From: Apostichopus japonicus
Taxonomy: Eukaryota > Echinodermata > Holothuroidea > Aspidochirotida > Stichopodidae
Direction of reading: 5' to 3'
DNA length: 64,000 nucleotides
Assembly: GCF_037975245.1 (NCBI RefSeq)
Contig: NC_092562.1
Location: 16,238,521 to 16,302,520 of the forward strand
Both the position numbers and the translations under genes were made by a program. Shown piece by piece: positions 11,001-26,000 of the stretch (within the stretch, counting starts at the first letter, position 1; each line of letters starts with the position of its first letter). Under the pieces are notes generated by a model. It saw only the letters and a program-made list of their open reading frames with translations. It searched no databases and was not told the DNA's origin.

Positions 11001-14000
11001 CATGTTTTCATTTTGTTGTGATGTCGGTTGAAAGACCATAGGCTCGACATTGATCTACTGTATTATTATTTTATTATATGCAGCGGAATATTCTAGTTTT
11101 CGTATATAATATATTCGATGATATGCAAACGTGGGAAAGCATGACTCTAGCTAAGTTGAAATCAAAATTTAGATAACCAACTACAGGGATTTGAAGGAGG
11201 AAAGAAATGTGAAAGGAAGGGGGGGGGGTAGGAAGGAAAAATGAAGGAAAAGGAAGGTGGAAGGGGGGGGGGGGGGGAACTGCTTCACTTCCTGCTAGCC
11301 TTGACAGAGATTTTATTTTCTAGTTTAAATGGTTCAGGCTATATTTTATAAGTTAATTTAGGGTATGCACATTATAGGTCATTATCTTAATTAAGTTATA
11401 GAAAGTTGGTAGTAGATTAAATGTTCGAAAGAACTTCTTTTCTCAACAAGTTGTAAACAAATTAAATTATTTGACTGAGTCGGATATCTATGGTATCTAT
11501 GGTATTATGAATGCTTTAGACTGTTATTTTAAGAATTGCTACAGGATTTAGAGCTGGTTTCTTTTCTTTTTTCATAGGGTCCTTGATAGGGATCTTGTGT
11601 CTTGATCGCTTTATTCTATTAAACTGAACTAAGCTAAACTAGATGTAGGAATTTAAATTAAAAACAATGTACCATAATATTGAAATAGTGCCAGACAACG
11701 AAATCATCGGTATAGAACATGAAGGGAGTAACTGTGCTAATAGAAGTGTTCGACCAAAATTGGGGAATTCCCTCCGAAACTTTCACACTTGCACCGCTTG
11801 CAAACTCCAGCTGCGCACGCACCTGGGATGAGTTGTCGGACGATTTGTTTACAACAGAAAGAGCATGTTACAACTATTAGTACTAAGGTCTAGGCTAGCT
11901 TGATTTTGGAAAATGTTGCTTTTTCGTCACAAGCAGCATTAACTCTCCGGAATTGCAGCTGAGTAGAGATGAGACAGGGCTAAGATATTTTATAAAAATG
12001 TGAATAGGCTTCAAAGTAGGTTAAACGTTAATGTGTTAGCCTTATGCTGTGTACTAAAGCTAAGTCTAGACTAGGCCTATAGGCTACTTGAAGAAAGTAA
12101 CGGCTAACTGAAGTGTAGTTATGGTGTAACATTGATATTACGTTAGGCTCTGTCTGGTAAGTAAAAGTGTACGTTGATCGGAACCCTAGCCTACGTATGA
12201 GCAACATACTGAACTTTATGTAGGTTACATCAAGACTAACTATCATTTGGTAAGTTAGGCATGCCACAGTTTCACAACAGGTTTAACCAAGGTGCAGCTT
12301 ACGTTATAATGGGATGCGAATAGTAAATCGAAAAGTCATCGCTATTAAATTGAATTTCTTCTGTGGTCATCTGGAAATTCAGCCCATATTTTAAGGGTTT
12401 TATTATACCATTCAATATTGAAAGTGTTTATTTAATTTAAAGCCGAACTAGTGACCATAAGTTGCCAGTAGGAACAACGTACAGCACTGAACCATTCCAA
12501 AAAAAATATATTAGTAGCCAATTGAACACTGTGATTAACTAGAAGTATACTTAATATTGTCAAGGAATATCAAATTAATTTTCTTTTCTAGTTAAAGATG
12601 TATTCTATTCCCTGGACCTGAATGTAGTATGTTTCTTTTTTGACAAAGAATTCACAAAGAGGTGTGTGTTATTTCTCTGAGATGTGTTTATCCAGTGCAT
12701 TTGGCCGTGAAGACAGAAAGTGTCACAGAAATGTTATGCTCTCTAGCAGCAATAACATACAAGTTTGCATTTATCTGATTCTGATTACTGTATTGTTAAA
12801 TTAATTAATTTTACTTAATTTGGTGCCTTAATTCTTTGGGAGAAATTGGAGGTTGAATAACAAGCAAGTGTTGGACAGTTACTTTGATAATAAGTGATGT
12901 AACGACAAGTTTGTGATTTTTTTAGGCTTAGATCACCATTACCAGTTTTTACTATTAATCAAGTTGTACCTTTCGGTTTTTCTTTTGTTGGATTTTGATT
13001 GAAATTTCAGAAAATGTTAGAAGTATCATTGTTTGGATCAAGTCTCTTATTTCCCGAGTTGTATTGTTCCATTTATTTATTAGGGATATATTTTACAGTC
13101 TGTACTTCAAAAAAAGACAATTAAATGTCTTAATATAGATATTAAATTACTTTTAGAGTAGCAGGATCAAAAGTGTTAAGAAATGTAATGTTCAGGATAA
13201 AAGTCATCTGTGCTAAGGTTTTGTTTTCATACCATCCTAGCCTTTATCTGTCCCTCCTAACTTATTTGTTGTTTTCATTTTACAAAACTAAACTGAACAC
13301 TGTTTCTACCAACAGGGTCTGACACCCTCACTTACTCCTACCAGGGTCAGGTACTTACAGGAGTGGAAGGATGTAATCAGGTCTACTCAGGGATACTTAT
13401 CGAATGCACCGCCAATGTTCAGAAAGTTAAAACTAATCAATTCCTCTTACAGGTTTGTTTCACATCTCTCCGTTTTCATTTGCATTGATTTCCTTCGTTT
13501 TCGTTCCGTTTCATAATAATAATAATACTAATGATAATATATACTTGCTTTTTATATAGCGCTTTATACCAGCGATAGGTCTCAAAGCGCTTTACACACG
13601 TTATATTACCCCTGGTCAATGATAACCTGTCCCAGAGACGGTCCCTCCAGTCCGCAGCAGTTGTATACTGCGCCCAATGACAAGTTACCTCACACGTACC
13701 CATTTAACCCCTAGGTGGAGAGAGGCAAGTTAAATAAAGCATCTTGCCCAAGGACACAACGTAATGAACTAGGCAGGAATCGAACCAGCAATCCTTGGAT
13801 CACGAATCCGACGCCTTAGCCAATTGGCCACCACGCTCACACTACAGTACAACAAAACTACAGTACAACAAAACTTTCATCTACCTGTATAGTTTCAATG
13901 TGAAGGAGAAACTTTACGTGTGCAAAGACTCAGTTTTTTTTAAAATCGATCACTACTTTTCAGAACTATATATATGATATAGATATACTTTATATATACT

Positions 14001-17000
14001 AGATAACTTAATACATGTTTCAAGAATTTCCAATCACGAAAATTGTAATATTCTGAATGGAACATTATGATTGTTTAATGCCTTTATAATTAAAAGAAGA
14101 AAAAGTTAGCACTTTGGATTACATATATGTAAAGTTTACTTTAATGTGCTATTTGACTTATTTTATGGTAGATACCAAAACAGGACCTTGAATTCTGGAT
14201 CAGACTGTTTATGTCCAAATAATGACTGATCTCTAGACAGAGTATATAATTTGAATTGTACAAATGTGCTCAACATTGACTTAGATACAATTACCCTTTA
14301 ACTTGACTTGAAGGTCCTAAATATGCTAGAAAGTCTAATAATGGCCACCCATGCTCATACCTCGACAAGAATATGTTTGCTTACCCTCAAAACATTTGAA
14401 CCCACTGATATATTTAGTTGTTGAATTTGACACTTATAAATGTCTTGGAAAAGGAAACAAAGTTGGTAATTAGAGCATCCAGGAAGGGAAATTCTGAAAA
14501 CTTTGAACCATTTTAGTCAACAGATTGTGAGAAATATAGTGATAACCTTTAAAGGTCAATATGCCAAAGTCTTTATTAGCCATGATGTCAATGACCCTGA
14601 CTGTCTTTTTGTCTCTTAATCTGTGATTGTGCAATGTGTGTCTTTTGATTTTCATTAAAACATATAGGATAACATGATAGAACTATGTCAACGTAAACAG
14701 TAAATAAATAAATGCAGATAAAGTCGAGCAGATACCATTTATGATAACGTCCCCCCCCCCACCTTGCGTATACCAGAGCATTCAAACATAAGAAAGAACC
14801 TTTGTCCTGTGATAGGTACGTGCAATATGCTAATTCTAAATAATTTGCATGATCTCTTACATTTAAGAAACTCAAAGACAGACAGAGAATTTATACAGAC
14901 AGACAGACAGACAGAGAGAGAGAGAGAGTGATAGAGAGTAAACAAATACTGTTCACAATTTCTTATCTAACAAAAAGAAAAGCCCAGTTTTAAGTTAATG
15001 TATAACATTTGAGGACCAAACATTTCCATTCTAGCTTGATTTTCCATATTAGAAGAAGGAGAATATCAAAGTTCAGTTCCTTGAATAGAATAATCTCCAA
15101 TAGTTTGGTCTCATTCTTTTCAGTGCTAGATGTATTTTGCATTTGTTTATTAGCAGTACAGTTGTGTCTAGCATCGTATACAGATATGACCTAAAGGCTG
15201 ATTGTCAACATAACCAGGCTAAAATGTTGCCAACTGTGTATGAAATTGTTCAATTTGTTGAGTTTTAATTTTGAGTACTTTTGTTTTTTTTGCTGGGGAA
15301 TATAGATATTCTCAGAATTCACATTTGAATAGACCCCCCAGCAATCCTTTCCTTTTTGTTTTAAATACATGCAATAGTTTAGAGAATGTATAAACTCTTA
15401 AGATTCTGAACTAAGGCATAGTGAATCCAGTCATCAAACATTATTATACAAGAATTATATCAGAGGTTCTAGCTAGGTCAGTTTATTTGATTAAAAATAA
15501 TAAAGCTATCGTAATGAAAGCATTGTCTCTATACGAGGCTTTGTCTTAATTGTTTACATATATCTTGATGATTGGGTCAACTGATTAACTTCGGACTATC
15601 AAAGGGTCTTATCAGGGGCAGTGCAAACAAAATCAGTCCATTAGAGGATTTAGCATGAAAAAAATATATTATTTTCGAGTTCCCAATGATGGGGAAATCT
15701 TATTTGAAGCAAAGACTATTTTTTTCTTGTTTTCTGGAAACACTTGAAGGCTAGAAAGAGATCCTAGAGAAGACCTTTAGTTTAATTCTAGTCTAGCGCC
15801 CCCACATGCTGTTTCAACATACCTTTAATTTCCATGTTTGATTAGTACAAGTAGTCTCATACTTTTTGGACCATTGTGAATTGCCAAGCGATACAACTAC
15901 CAGAACTGTAAACCTAGAACATCCCTTCTTCAACATCTTACTGTTAATTTATGTTATTTTGACTGGAACAGGGGACTGATACACTTCAACATTTTACTGT
16001 TATTTTATGTTGTTTTGTGCCTGGTTTTGACTGGAACAGGGGAACGAAACACTTCAACATCTGACTGTTATTTTATGTTGTTTCGACTGGAACCGGGGAT
16101 CGATACAACAACTTTGCAAAGGTGGAAATGTCAAGTTAACTGTCAACACTTTTGACATAGTTTTAATAATAATGGCATAAAAAAATAATTCGCTTGGAAA
16201 TTCAAGATTCAGAACAGCGCTTCTCATTCCACTGATAATTTGCCATTCTCTAAGTTTGCTTGTGCAGATAACATATTTAATATATCAGGAAAATTTTTAA
16301 ATGTAGATGTTCGTCTGGGAAGACCAAATTTCTGTTCGGATAACCCAAATCAGCTTTGGTGTTCGCCCATCAAATTCAGATTGCATTGGAACTAAATAAC
16401 TCTTAAAAGTAAACATGATAAACGGGTATCACATTCTGTCACTTTGGAGCCCAAAGCTGGTATTTTATTCACCAAACCTGCACATCTCTCATACAGTGTT
16501 CATATTGGTCATTCTTCGTTATTGCTTCATTTTTCGGACAAACCCCAAATTTACTGTTTGGACAACCAGGTAAAGATCCTTTGAAAATATCGCCCTCTTA
16601 TGTTAATGTCTCTGTTGATTAAAGGATCGGAATGAACCCAGCATGATTCTATAGTGATCCCAAATGATAATTCAAATATGAGCTACAGATTACACAAGAC
16701 TCTATTTTATCGTCAGAAGTGATATTCTTTCAATATGTCCAAACAGTGTTTTGAAGAGACAACTTTACAGGTACAGGTATAACAAACCTTTCAAAAATGT
16801 TTTAATTTTTTTCTTTTCTCAGTTGAACAACATTGGCATTAAGAAGTTCATTGGACCAGTGGAGGATAGCCCTAACGATATTGTGACCTCTGACCTGTGG
16901 GTGGAGCTAGGAGGTCAAAAAGAGGAGTCCTTCAGGAGCCAGTTGAGTATCGTCACTGTCTTCGACAGAGAAGACAACAATGTAAGATATCTATATAAGT

Positions 17001-20000
17001 TTGCATTTGTAACACAAAGCAGCATCCCTTTGTGTTTTAACTGGTTACTTTCATCGGCTTTACAGAAGCTACTATTAAAGTATGGTTAAAAATAGCTTAC
17101 AATTGATCAGAATAATGTATCCCTTATTTGTTCACTGATGGAAGAGTAAAAGGCAGGCCATTAGAGGGAATAATTTCTGCGGTATCGTATTGCAAAATGC
17201 TAAGCAAAACTTGAGAAATTGTTGAACAAGTACAAAGATGTGTAGTAATTATGTACACAGGGACCATAGGACTTTATAAGAGACTTAAAGGCATTGAAGA
17301 CTCGCCCCAAACCACGTGCCGCGCTCTGAAAAAGTTAACTTTCCGTTGCTGTGAAGTTTTCTGCTTGTCGCTACAAAATGCAGACAGTAATGAAACGTGA
17401 TACCTTGTTTTCTTTAGCTGGACCTGAGATGTCCATCGCTGTATCGTTTGTACTGTGCTGTGGGTATTGACCGCAGCTGTATGTACTGACTGTACACTAG
17501 TGTCTAATTACCGAAGGTAGCAAGCTGTGTGCGTATTTTCTGGGATCGATGGTGGTGTCTAACACTTCTGTTACACCTCATTCGAAACTAGGTCAGATCA
17601 ACGGCATTAAACGTTCCTTTTTGCGTGAGTCTTCACACCATTTAAGTTGAGAGCTTTCAAAAAGTGCTTCACATAATTTGAACACTGAATTGTTTTCTCT
17701 GAATTAATGATTCCATTATGTGCTAAGCATTACATGACCCACTCCTTCACTTTCATAATTAGTATCAAAACAAGTTAACAAAGCAAAGTATAAAGAAATA
17801 ATGACATTTTTCTTAATTTTTTGAAATGAAACTAGAATTGTGAAAACTACTGGTCTGCAATTGGTATGTGTTTTTGGTCATCTCATGGTATGAAAATTTG
17901 AAACCAAATATTGGCAGAAAAAGCTTATTTTGTAAAACAAATGTGTCTTTTGTAAACTAGAACAAATACATGAGAACAAAAAAAAGTTTGCAATATGTTG
18001 TGTGATATCAGGTCGGACGATATATTTTGAAAAATCATGATCCTTCTAATTCTCCTGAAACATTCTGTTTTTTCCTCTTATATAAAAAAGTTAGGTATAT
18101 ATCCTATCATTTTGCAGTAAAAGCCTTTTTCAGCTACTTTAAGAAAAAAATTGAAGTTTAAGTTCATGCTAGAACAACAAGTGCCTCTCATCGCATTGTT
18201 ATGAGAAATGATTTGTTTTGGTATCAGAGAATGTTTAAAACCTCTTTCTTAATTTTACAATTCAAGTCTGATATTTTTTCGGTCTGTCTTTCAAATTTGT
18301 ATCGTCTTCCCAGGTTTCAAACATCTTCAGCTCGGAAAGTGGCGAGCCTGTTTGGTCGCTGAACATCAAGAAAGGAATATTGAGCATTTTCAGTTATCGA
18401 ACCAGTCCTGGAATCAAAGAAGGATTCGAGGTATGTAAAATCTGAACGAGAGTACAAGTTTTGGAATCTAAGCCTTAACTATTTCAAAGGATGACGTTGG
18501 GCACAAAATCTATTTTGATGATTTCTGTATAGCAACGGAGAACATGCACTCCCGTCACTCGAGGTTGTTTCATCTACACCACTCATAATTTGTGAGAAAT
18601 AACCCTATAAGCATCTAAGGCTCAACAGGTTGGTGGATGGACTATTTAGTCTGGCACAACAGACTAAGTTTCTCAAATGAAAACACTAAACCCAAAGAGG
18701 ACAACCATAAAGACTTTCTTCGTCTCCAATACTATATTTAAGATGCAGTACAAATTTGTCAGGACAAATGGTGTTGATTTTCATTTCAAAAAAGGTGGTC
18801 TGTTGTTTTTTATGAAGCTGAAAGAATGTATTTTGATTGAATAATGGCAATTTCTAAAACAATGGATTAACATTAATGATTAAACCTGCAACGAGGAGCC
18901 GACATCATGATCAATTTATCCTTAAAGGAGCTTTGCAGGGAGTTATATACCGTACTTTAAAGCTGAATATCTTGAGAACGTGAATAGCTATTAAAAAATG
19001 TTACTAGCAGTCAATATTTGAACTGTAACTTTATATCAAGGTTTGAGTTCTGCTTGACTTAAAATACATGAATTAATTTATTGGAGGATATTCAGAGGAT
19101 TGGGTGGACAGATAATAGAATCTTTCTAGTCTACTTTGTTTTTTACATAAAGTAAAACAGTGGGTGGATGGAAGACAATAATATCGAAGAGTCAAGTCAA
19201 TACTTATACTACGGAAAAAGTTAGGTTGCTGGACATATCAATAGAAAGCTGTGAATTGAAGAAGCCGGTATTTGTCGGTAATCATTGGGGGAAGACATTG
19301 TATGCGTGGGAGATTGTACAGTATCATACTACCCCTTCCCCCACAAAAGAAGAAAAGATGGTGCCAATTTGTTCATGACATAAATATCTATTTTTAATAT
19401 TGAGGGGTTGTTTGAGGAAATTAGTGGATGTCTGACTGTATCTTAACTCTTTAAGAATAGAAAGTTTATAAGTCGGTATGGTGAGAGTTAACACAAAAGT
19501 TCAGAAAAGATACATTGGCTGAGGGGACGAGGAAGGGGGGAGGGGGTGGGGAAGCGGGTGTATGTGGTAGATCCATGAACAAAATGTCAGCTAACACAGG
19601 CAGTTGATTTTATTCTTTCAGGTTGGTATCCATGGTAACTGCTCATCTATTTATAACATCAGGGCATCTGATAAGGGTGAGTTCAATGTCACTTTGTTAT
19701 CTCTCTTCATGCACTGGAGTGCATAGCAACAGCCGGCAACAGTCCGTCTCTGCATGTTCATGTCAGGTATAGGCTGATGAACTGTGCGGCTATTTTAGTC
19801 TAAATTAATCTTCAGATTCTCTACCGTGTTTAAAGGATAAATAAAACCAAAAAACTGTTAGCAAACTGCTTATCCACTATAGAGCCTGTGTGAGAGAATG
19901 TTTAAAAGTAAGTGGGCATGACGTTTCCATCCTAGCAGGATCCCCTCTGAGGATGCTGCTAGGATTGAATCGTCAGGCCCTCTTACTTTTACACATGTTT

Positions 20001-23000
20001 AAAACTGGATGACTTTAGATATGACTTTTGTATCGATATTTCTTTTAGTGGTTCAAAGTAGTTATATGTGAGTGCAAGTCATATTGTTATATCTATCATA
20101 TATATATATATATATTATATTTATTTTTAAGATGTAGTTCATAACAGAAGTTTCCCTCCCTACTTAGGAGGACATGCTTAATACAAAATATAAACATACA
20201 ACTTTATATGTAGTTCATCATATATCTGACATTTCTTTGGAGATTTAAGCCAACAGTCAGTCTGTTAGTAAATATGACAAAAAGCCATATTCTTTGCAAA
20301 TATCTCGGCATATGACAACCGTTTACAAAACTCAGTGAACTAATGAACGTTTACGCTCTCTGAGTTAGAAAGTCACCTTTTGCATGGACTTTTTAGAGGG
20401 CTACTCTTGCTTATCGCAAAAAGAAGTGATAAAGATATGATTAACAATAATCACGGACGGGATGCCTGTTGTTCATACATCTGCAAATGTGATAAACACA
20501 GTTTTTATCAAGCTATCCAAACTACTTTATTTGTAATCTATTATAAGGGCATTGTCCCAGCTCAAAATATCATTGTTTAAAATGTAAATATTTATCATCA
20601 TCTATATACCTGTTTGGTGTCCATTTGTTTCTTCTAGATAAACAAATTTGCCCAGTTTGTGGGTGGTGAGGAAATCTATTGTATCAAAAGATTTGATTAA
20701 TCTTATGTATTGTCTTTCTAATGGTTTCCAGATTATCTGATATCATCTGTTTTTGTATGAATCACAAATGACATTTTAGACTTAGTAGACAGCTGTATTT
20801 GCTGTTTGAATGAACTTTATGGCAGGTAGCGACCCATTTATCAAGTTTTCCTCAGTTTTCCTTCCTTTGATTAACGAATGATAGCAGAGTTTTTCTATTT
20901 TTTTTGCTGTGGTCTTACTCTTTCTACTTTGTCTTTGTTGAAGTCAGGATGTTTTGTCACTGGCTGTGATGGAATTTTTCTGGGGCTCTCTAAGTTTTTG
21001 TGTTGTTGAGTTACGTTTATTTGGTATATCACTTCGCATATAAACACAACAGATTCAACATACTGTAACATAAATCGAAATAACAGAAATTCTACATACA
21101 TGAGTTGAAAGAAAGTGCACAGAAACCCGGCAAGGGCTCGAAAACATGAACAACTAGGAAGACTAGCAGAAAAGAGACAGCAAGGTTTAAACCACAAAGT
21201 AAACTGTTAACTAAGCTATATACCTCAAAATATTCTGAGTAATAATCCGCAATAGGTTAAAAACTTGCTTGATTGAATTCAAACAAGTCTGCTCCCACCT
21301 GTGTCCATGCATCATTGAGGTATGTCATGGGGTGTGAGTGGTTCCTTTTCTGTTATTCTCGATTGATGATTGTTAAAAAACACCACATTTAGTGACTGTA
21401 TCTTAAATTTTACAATCGTATATGACAAATAGAAAATATCACTCTCCCTGTGCTTACACTTTGTTTTATCGGCATGGCTGCGAGAAAGTTGTGGCTTTTC
21501 TGACCTCATTGTTGAATTGTTAGGAATATGATTCTGTTCCCTTACATTAGAAGACCACCATTGTGGGCTATGACAGCCTCAAAATTCCAATAAGGTGTAT
21601 GACTTATACGTGTATGCCTTATACAGTTACCTTATACAGTAAGGTTATACAGTGATGTTATACAGTGATGTTATACAGTGACGTTATACAGTAATGTTAT
21701 ACAGTAATGTTATACAGTGACCTATATGCAGTGATGTTATACAGTGATGTTATACAGTGATGTTAAATAAGTGATGTTATACAGTGACCCTTTTCTTGAA
21801 TATACACTATCTCTCTATATTTCATTTACTGGCTTAGAAGCCAATGTGCTCAAATGCATAGCAAAATCCAAGATTGTCTGCTTCATCCAATCACTCTCCA
21901 AGTGGAAGCTTGCAGCAAGCATGCATAAACAAGCAGCAAAGCATGATGTTAGCATGCAGAGAGCATGCTGTACACATGCAGCAGAGCATGATGTTAGCAT
22001 GCAGTGAACATGCTGCAAGCATGCAGTGAGCATAAAGCAAACCTACAGTACATCTGTAGTGAGGGGATGGGGTGGGGGAATGTTGGCAATGTGTCCTTGC
22101 AAGCATGTATCAAACTCTTTATTCTTTAAGATAGACCAACTTTTACTATACAAACCTTATCAATTGGACGTTTTTTTACTTCTTTTTTTTTTCTTGTTTA
22201 TATTCAGTTGGTGAAGATGACATCACCTTCATTAATAAAGTCTGGGATCTTCAGAACTGCCCTGATCGCTCCAAGAAGGTCCATCTCTATGGTCTCCATG
22301 GTTACCAATCCAAGAAATACAAAGAAACCGAAATGATCTCTTCCCAGTCACAGGTTGGTGACCCCCCCCACCCACTAGCTCCCATCTTACTAAACACGTT
22401 GGTTTGTTTTATAAAATGTGTATTCAGTGTTTGGTGATGGTAAATGTGTGATGTTTTTTCAGCGAAAAAATTGGATTATTTTTGAAGAAATGCAGGCTTT
22501 GACACAGTAGTTTTTGGACATGAATGAATAGTTATTTGTTCCTTGTTTTAGGACAGTTTATTATGTATGTACATTTATGTCATGCTTGAAACTGCTCCAA
22601 GTGACAGTATGAGCAGTATGACAGTGTATATCCTGTTTCTATTTACATAAAGTTTCAGAACTCTTCTTATTTTTCCTACAAGTGATATCAGTTAAGCGTG
22701 AAATGAATGGACAGTATGAAGTGGTATTAGCGTTAGAACAATGCCCCCCCCCCCCACTACCCTCACTGGGCTGTGTTTGATTCACAAGAAATTTGTTGTT
22801 ACGTCTTTTAAATGTGTGGATTACATAATCCATAATTCAGATGATGTGTGTTTTTTTCTTCACATTTTCAATCTGTATAGCTTACATTATATAGAAAATA
22901 ATGATTTTGATATTCATATGTTACGTTATATATGTGTCTGAAGAAAACTATTAAACAAAGAGTATAAATATTCAAATCATTTGTCCTCTGGTAAACTTCA

Positions 23001-26000
23001 TTCTCTTCATTTCCACTAATTTTATCATTTTGAACACTGACTATAAACCCTGTCAAAGTGACCCTTTTTTCCCCCCCTTCATAGGCCGCCTTCAAAGTGG
23101 AGAAGGACAAACACTGGCGTACTATTCCACTTACAGCAGAGGTAAATGGAGTGCATGAATTCAGACCATTTAGCAGAGCTGGCAAGTCTGTTATGTCATA
23201 CACCAGGTAATTTCACCCGATGATGTTTTGTCTGTTTTAGGGAGAAAAGCTTTATGTAGAATGGCATCATAGTACGAACTTTGTCAGAGGTTAACTGTAG
23301 TCAGGCATCTGTTTTCCACCTATCCTTCTATTCACAATTATCCTCTTTTTCTTTTGATTTCTTCTTCATTTGTAAACTTCTATTCATTGTCTTGATCTTA
23401 CCAACTATCCAGCCTGCGTGTCTGTTGTACAACTACATCTATTTTCTTCCTCTGATATTGTGTAGTGAAGCCAACATGAAACAAGTATAATTTATCATGC
23501 GACCAATACTTACACTACTTAGTCAATGTTAGTGGTGATTGTATAGTCTTAAGAAAAAGTTTGTCAGTGTATGGCAGTCGGTAAGTGATATGTGTCTGTG
23601 TTCTGTACCTATGTTCAATCACTTTGCCAAAAAAATTACATAGTGCCTATCATATCTGGAAAATTGCCTTGGTGCCCCTTTAAAAGGTGAATATTCCTGC
23701 CATTTCAGTGAAACCCAAGGCAATTTCTAGCTTTCCTTACAATGTAACCTAACTGTATTATATCCCTACTAGTTGTGACCATCGTGTCTTTATTTGTATT
23801 TCAGTCAAAAGCTGACTTTCGTGGAGAAGTCGGAAGTGGCTACCATTGATGTTGACAAGAAGTCAAATCATGCCAAGAGCAGTGACTTGAAAATGGAACT
23901 GGTAGAGACAGATCCACTTGCACCTTCCAGGGCGACATCAGCCGAGCAAATTGAAGCTAGCGTACAAGAGGTAGGAACGGGTGCTGAATCTGTATTTCTG
24001 GTATTATCAAAAGCAGAAAGTTTATGTTTACAACCTGATGGTTCCTGCAATGCATATAGTACATTGGTACATATACAGAATGAATACTTAAAATTCGGAT
24101 AGGTTTTCATAATAAGTCCAAAGTTAATCTGTATGGACAACATTTGGAATAACTAGAGTTCTTTATCCCTGCATGAATTGGAAGGGCCAGGGAAGGGGGG
24201 GGGGAGGGGGGCTGAAGAGAGGGAGATGGGTGTTGGCTGACTTCGGATGTTTCACAAAGATATCTTGCTTGAAAATGTTGCTTTGTGGGATGAAGTCCCA
24301 GACTGGATATTATGGAACTTCCAGGAATTCTGTTAGTTTTCATATTAAACATATATCAGCTAATCCTACAACACTATGATATCAGGTATATACATAGGAA
24401 TCCAAAGATATTCATATCTGGAGTGGGTAGAGTGAGGTAAAGAGGATTTTGTAGGGTATATTTGGGCTAGGCTTGTGCTGTGCTGGAGGATGCTTCAAGT
24501 ACATTGCATGGGCTGGGCCTGTTATCACTGTTCTGTGGTGGGCTGTGCTGCATTAGCTGGGTTGCAGTGCACTATTCTATGTTAGACTGGGCTGCATTGA
24601 CTCTACTTAGTGGTCGCGTCTGTGCTGCATTTGCTGGGCAGGGCTGCAATTTTCCTTGTTGTATTATTTGACTGTGCTGGAGGGTGCCAGGATAGGGGAT
24701 AGGGGCTTAGCTTGATTGCTTTGGACTATGCTTAGCGGGGGCTGCATGTTGACTGGGTGCGACTGAACTGTGCTGGGCTAGGCTGTGTGTTGACTGGGCG
24801 TGAATTAAACTGTGCTGTACTGTTCTAGGCTCTATTGGTTTGCTTTTGCCAGTTTGGGATGTGCTAGAGTGTGCTAAACTGTAGGCTACATTGGATGAAC
24901 TGTGCTGGTCCAGGTTTCACTTACATGTGATTAACCCATCCACAAAGACACCCCATGATATCCCAGCTGCTGTTGTTACTTTTATCAGGTGGATGCTCTG
25001 TTGACAAACATCAACGACGGTTTCAAGTCGAACGGTACTGATGACTCAACGACCAGTGAATTCATTCTCCTGATCCAAAAGCTGAGACAGATTACAAACG
25101 AAGAAGTCAATGAAGTGATCAAAAGATTTGGAACTAAGTCCGCAGATGAGGAGGAGATTGCTAAGAAAAGGAGGTGAAAAGTTTATTCCATTATCATTGC
25201 TTGACTACAATTAATAAATAAATCTATCAGTCAATCAATCAATCAATCAGTCAGTTATAAAGACATGGAATTATACACAATGTTAATTCCTTCTGTGCAA
25301 TCGTATAGTAGTGAGCAAACTTCTGAGCCCTGAATGAAGTTAGGATGATCAATCAATCAATCACGGAATATTTTTTTTATATTTAGATATGTTGTGAAGT
25401 TTTCAAGTTTTCAGTGATTTTTTCTCTTTGCTGGTGACATCACTGTGATGGATAAACAATTTGTTATTAACTTGCAGAGAAATTCTAGAGGATGCTCTTG
25501 TTGTGGCTAGCACGTTTGTCTCCATGTCTCACATCATATCTAAGATCAAAGATGGGCACATCACTGGAGAGAGAGCTGCCTGGATGTTGACCTCATTAGC
25601 ATATAGTCGACCTGAGAATGTCACCATCGTAACCAACCTACTGGTAAAATAACATCTTTCTGGATTGTATTGAAACGTATGACAGAGTTAGGCACAAATT
25701 CTGCATTGGTATACAGTCATAGTTCTCCAAATATAAGAAGCTTTTTGAGCACCGGGAGTTTTTCTATATTTCTATATCTTGGTTTCCAAGTTACGTAATA
25801 CCTATATAATATGTCATATGCCTTATGATAATTTGCACTGCATGTTCAAATATATTGTCAGGGCAACTAGCTGCATTTACAATCTTCTTTTAAACACCTA
25901 GAACGGTGCAGTTGGTGAATAATTGGTCTTATACCATAGCCCCCCCCCCAAAAAAAAATACAATGAAATGTGCTAGAGTTGTCATGTGTATAGATGTTTG

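Noticed and set aside
13513..13840. Functional tRNA gene
   Set aside because: It has A- and B-box-like sequences but a SINE body and (ATT)n tail follow, and the cloverleaf is incomplete.
21771..22106. Cys/His/Ala-rich open frames on both strands
   Set aside because: They arise from the GCATGC-rich repeat; open on several frames at once.
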